Shown here one piece after another: positions 3,111 through 5,840 of a DNA stretch of 5,840 nucleotides. Position numbers and translations under genes: made by a program. The notes beneath the pieces were generated by a model. That model was not told the DNA's origin. It worked only from the letters and a program-made list of their open reading frames with translations, and ran no database searches. Each line of letters opens with the position of its first letter. The stretch's first letter is position 1. The stretch is from Bacteroidia bacterium (GTDB lineage Bacteria > Bacteroidota > Bacteroidia > Bacteroidales > VadinHA17): positions 1 through 5,840 of the forward strand of contig JAPLEC010000434.1 in the NCBI GenBank assembly GCA_026391515.1, in the 5' to 3' direction.

Positions 3111-5840
3111 ATGAAAGCTGCTAAATCTTTTTCTCTCCTATTTACAATTTTGTTCATCACTTCCTGCGGCCCCCATGAAAAAACCACCGTAAAAGAAGTT
3201 ATTCAGAAAATCAGGGAACAACAACAGGTTGTACTTCCTCTCGATAAAGGATTCAGCGAATATATTGCCGGATATACATCTGGCATAGTTCCGGCAAACT
3301 CGGTAATTGAGATTCGTCTTACCCCGGAATTTGCTGCAAAGGCTAAAAAAGAAACACCAATGGGATTGTTCTCTTTTGAACCTTTAATTAAAGGGAAAAC
3401 AGAATGGACCGACGATAATACTCTTGTTTTCACTCCGGCTAAATTGCTCGATCCAGGAAAGACCTATATCGGCCAGGTAAATCTCTGGAAGCTTGGTGAG
3501 GTAAAGGAACGTCTGAAAGTTTTCCCGCTCAGGTTCCAGACATTGAAGAAAGATTTCAGTATAACTACAGGAACACTTGAATGTCCTTCGGGAGAAACAA
3601 ATACATATATTCTTAATGGTGAGATAGTTGCATCAGATATTATTGATCAGGCAGAAGTCGAAAAATATCTCGAAGCAAAGCTTGGCAAAAAGAAGCTGGA
3701 AATAAAATGGGATCATTCCGATAATCTGATTCATAAATTTACTGTTACGGGCATATCACGTACAAATAAGCCGCAAGAGCTGACTATTGAGTGGAACGGG
3801 ACATCGTCCGGTGTAAAGAAGAAGGGATCTTCGACAGTTTATATCCCGCCATCAGGAGCATTTATTGTACTCGATGTGAAAACTCAACAGGGTGAAAATC
3901 AGAAAATAGATATCATTTTTTCAGATCCTGTCGATCCTGCCCAGGAACTTGACGGACTGGTTTACACCACTCCGGTGTCAGCGACTGCAACCAGCATTAC
4001 CAATAATATCGTGACTGTTGTCCCGACAAATCCATGGCAGAAAGTGGTCTTGCTTAATGTAGAGAGATCGGTAAAAAATGCAACCGGGGCAAATCTTTCA
4101 TCATCTTTTTCAACAAATCTCGATTTTACGACAATTAATCCCGGAATTCAGATTATCGGAGAAGGTGTTATTCTTCCATCATCTCAGAATCTCATTTTCC
4201 CCTTTAAAACAGCTAATCTGAAAGCCGTTGATCTTAAGATAATCAAGATTTTTGAAAATAACCTGCCATATTTACTTCAGGAATCTGATATTAATTCCGG
4301 TTATAACGTAAAGAGGTTTGGTCGTCCGGTCTATTCAGGCAAAGTGGATCTTACTTCCGTTACCGGATCAGGAGCCTGGGTTCTTAATACTATTGATCTT
4401 GCTGATTATATAGACATTGAACCAGGTGTATTATATAAGGTACAGCTCGGGATGAGAAAGTCCTATTCGCTTTTGCAGTGTGAGCTTTCTGATGAGGAAA
4501 AACGATATGAGGAGCTGCTTCAGCAGTCGCAGGATATGAGCAGCAATTACTGGGACGATCCTGACAGTTATTATGATGATAATGATGCATCTATCTATTA
4601 CACATTTGATTATAAGTGGGAAGATCGTGACGATCCATGCAAGGGAGCATATTACAGTCCTGACAAAAATATTTCAAGAAATATTCTTGCTTCCAATCTG
4701 GGACTGATTGCCAAAAAAGGTGAAGACAATATTCTTCATGTAATGGCTAATGGCCTGTTGACTGCTTTGCCGGTCAGCGAGGTATCAATTGATATTTATG
4801 ATTACCAGATGCAGCTGATAGTTTCAGGGAATACAAATCAGGATGGATCTGCTGCTGTTTACTGTGGAAGAAAACCGTTCCTGCTGATTGCAAAGAAAGA
4901 CAAGGATCGAAATTATCTGAAGCTCAATGATGGCAATTCTCTATCTCTCAGTTCATTTGATGTTGCCGGAAATAAGCCTGAAAATGGAATCAAAGCTTTT
5001 ATCTATGGCGAAAGAGATGTCTGGAGGCCAGGTGACTCAATTTTTCTCTCACTCTTTATAAAAGATATGAAGAGCGATCTTCCTCCTGATCACCCTGTTC
5101 AGTTCGAACTTATAAATCCTCTTGAACAAAGAGTTGATAATCAGATTCAGAAAGCTGCTGGCAAAAATCTGCTCGTTTTTACCACAAAAACATCATCCGA
5201 TGCAGTTACGGGGAATTACCGTGCTGTGTTTAAAATTGGTGGTGCTTCATTCACCAAACGCGTCAGGATTGAGACAATTAAGCCTAACCGCCTGAAAATA
5301 AATCTGAGCTTCCCCGGAGAAATTCTCGGAGGTTCCGATCGAAGTGCAATTGGAAAGTTGAATGTCAAATGGCTTAACGGCTCTGTCGCAAAGAATCTTA
5401 AAGCTTCTGTTGAATATATATTGAAGCATTCCAAAACAGAGTTTGAAAAGTATGGCCAGTATAATTTTGACGATCCGATAAGTGAGTTCTATTCCGAAAC
5501 TGAAAACATTTTTGATGATGCTATTGATGAAAACGGAAATGCAACAGTAAATTTTGAGCCCGGCGGTGAACTTAAGGCTCCGGGAATGCTTAATGCTGTG
5601 TTTACCACCAAAGTTCGGGAACAGGGCGGAGATGAAAGTATCAATCAGATAACTTATAAATATGCTCCATATCCTGTTTTTGTCGGTATCAACCTGCCCG
5701 GACTTAAAGGTAAAAGCAGAATGCTCTTCACTGATGCTGATAATGAAGTAAAAGTTGTAACTGTGGATGAAAAAGGGAAGCCTGTCAGATCGGAGGTTGA
5801 GATGACAATTTATAAGTTGTCGTACAGGTGGTGGTGGGAA
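3111..5840 (+). CDS. Alpha-2-macroglobulin-like lipoprotein, N-terminal 910 residues (3' end outside the window)
   Basis: Bacterial alpha-2-macroglobulins are large envelope proteins thought to trap attacking proteases. The frame is open without a stop from the ATG at 3111 to the right edge, 910 codons; full-length relatives are usually about 1,600-2,000 residues. The start is fixed by a lipoprotein signal: MKAAK, a hydrophobic run, then ITSC with the lipidated Cys19. Next come beta-sandwich MG-type domains, the first at about residues 50-145. An acidic, tyrosine-rich stretch (DDPDSYYDDND, 482-492) leads to RDDPC (Cys510) and SRNILASNLGLIAKKG (522-537), a block typical of Bacteroidota members. 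The MG-domain signature YGERDVWRPGD is at 632-642. The segment from YAPYP (851-855) to YRWWWE (905-910) matches the start of the following MG region. The bait region and any thioester motif (CxEQ) lie beyond the window, so thioester or non-thioester type cannot be decided. In many bacteria the partner gene is pbpC; if present it would be to the right. Confidence 0.93.
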   Translation, partial: MKAAKSFSLLFTILFITSCGPHEKTTVKEVIQKIREQQQVVLPLDKGFSEYIAGYTSGIVPANSVIEIRLTPEFAAKAKKETPMGLFSFEPLIKGKTEWTDDNTLVFTPAKLLDPGKTYIGQVNLWKLGEVKERLKVFPLRFQTLKKDFSITTGTLECPSGETNTYILNGEIVASDIIDQAEVEKYLEAKLGKKKLEIKWDHSDNLIHKFTVTGISRTNKPQELTIEWNGTSSGVKKKGSSTVYIPPSGAFIVLDVKTQQGENQKIDIIFSDPVDPAQELDGLVYTTPVSATATSITNNIVTVVPTNPWQKVVLLNVERSVKNATGANLSSSFSTNLDFTTINPGIQIIGEGVILPSSQNLIFPFKTANLKAVDLKIIKIFENNLPYLLQESDINSGYNVKRFGRPVYSGKVDLTSVTGSGAWVLNTIDLADYIDIEPGVLYKVQLGMRKSYSLLQCELSDEEKRYEELLQQSQDMSSNYWDDPDSYYDDNDASIYYTFDYKWEDRDDPCKGAYYSPDKNISRNILASNLGLIAKKGEDNILHVMANGLLTALPVSEVSIDIYDYQMQLIVSGNTNQDGSAAVYCGRKPFLLIAKKDKDRNYLKLNDGNSLSLSSFDVAGNKPENGIKAFIYGERDVWRPGDSIFLSLFIKDMKSDLPPDHPVQFELINPLEQRVDNQIQKAAGKNLLVFTTKTSSDAVTGNYRAVFKIGGASFTKRVRIETIKPNRLKINLSFPGEILGGSDRSAIGKLNVKWLNGSVAKNLKASVEYILKHSKTEFEKYGQYNFDDPISEFYSETENIFDDAIDENGNATVNFEPGGELKAPGMLNAVFTTKVREQGGDESINQITYKYAPYPVFVGINLPGLKGKSRMLFTDADNEVKVVTVDEKGKPVRSEVEMTIYKLSYRWWWE

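Noticed and set aside
4390..4590. Minus-strand open frames inside the macroglobulin gene (also 3203-3433, 5216-5434) and inside dnaG (734-925)
   Set aside because: They lie wholly within well-supported genes on the opposite strand and have no family-like features.

Overview
The window most likely comes from a Bacteroidota chromosome, probably an environmental Bacteroidales-like or related lineage. This rests on the character of the three proteins (a Bacteroidota-type DnaG primase, a lipoprotein resembling an uncharacterised Bacteroidota family, and a Bacteroidota-type alpha-2-macroglobulin). It is supported by AT-rich leaders without Shine-Dalgarno sequences, a match to the Bacteroidota -7 promoter box (TAnnTTTG), and intergenic repeats of a kind I associate with this phylum. 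No taxonomic search was possible.

Layout, all genes on the + strand: (1) bases 1-998, the C-terminal half of DNA primase dnaG, cut by the left edge; (2) 999-1636, a gene-free region holding a short palindromic repeat, then a roughly 435-bp element (about 1050-1484) with nested inverted repeats, then an AT-rich leader with a candidate promoter; (3) 1637-2539, a complete 300-residue predicted lipoprotein of unknown function; (4) 2540-3110, a second gene-free region packed with palindromic repeats: C-run/palindrome/GACT units, a tandem repeat, and an inverted pair of CATTGCGAGG...GACGAAGCAATCTC repeats with a degenerate third copy; (5) 3111-5840, the first 910 codons of a very large alpha-2-macroglobulin-like lipoprotein that runs off the right edge without an in-frame stop.

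The genes do not look like one operon. Each is separated from the next by about 570-640 bp of repeats, and the two lipoprotein genes each have their own AT-rich leader. DnaG acts in replication. The macroglobulin is expected to be a membrane-anchored protease trap in the cell envelope. The middle lipoprotein has no assignable role.

The most unusual content is non-coding. The 1050-1484 element has outer and inner inverted repeats and terminal hairpins whose loops can pair with nearby boxes in mirror-image positions. In the second spacer, two different repeat families keep their flanks while their central palindromes differ, as if short hairpins were exchangeable modules. I found no CRISPR array, tRNA, rRNA, transposase gene or defence system. 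I do not claim a new protein system here.
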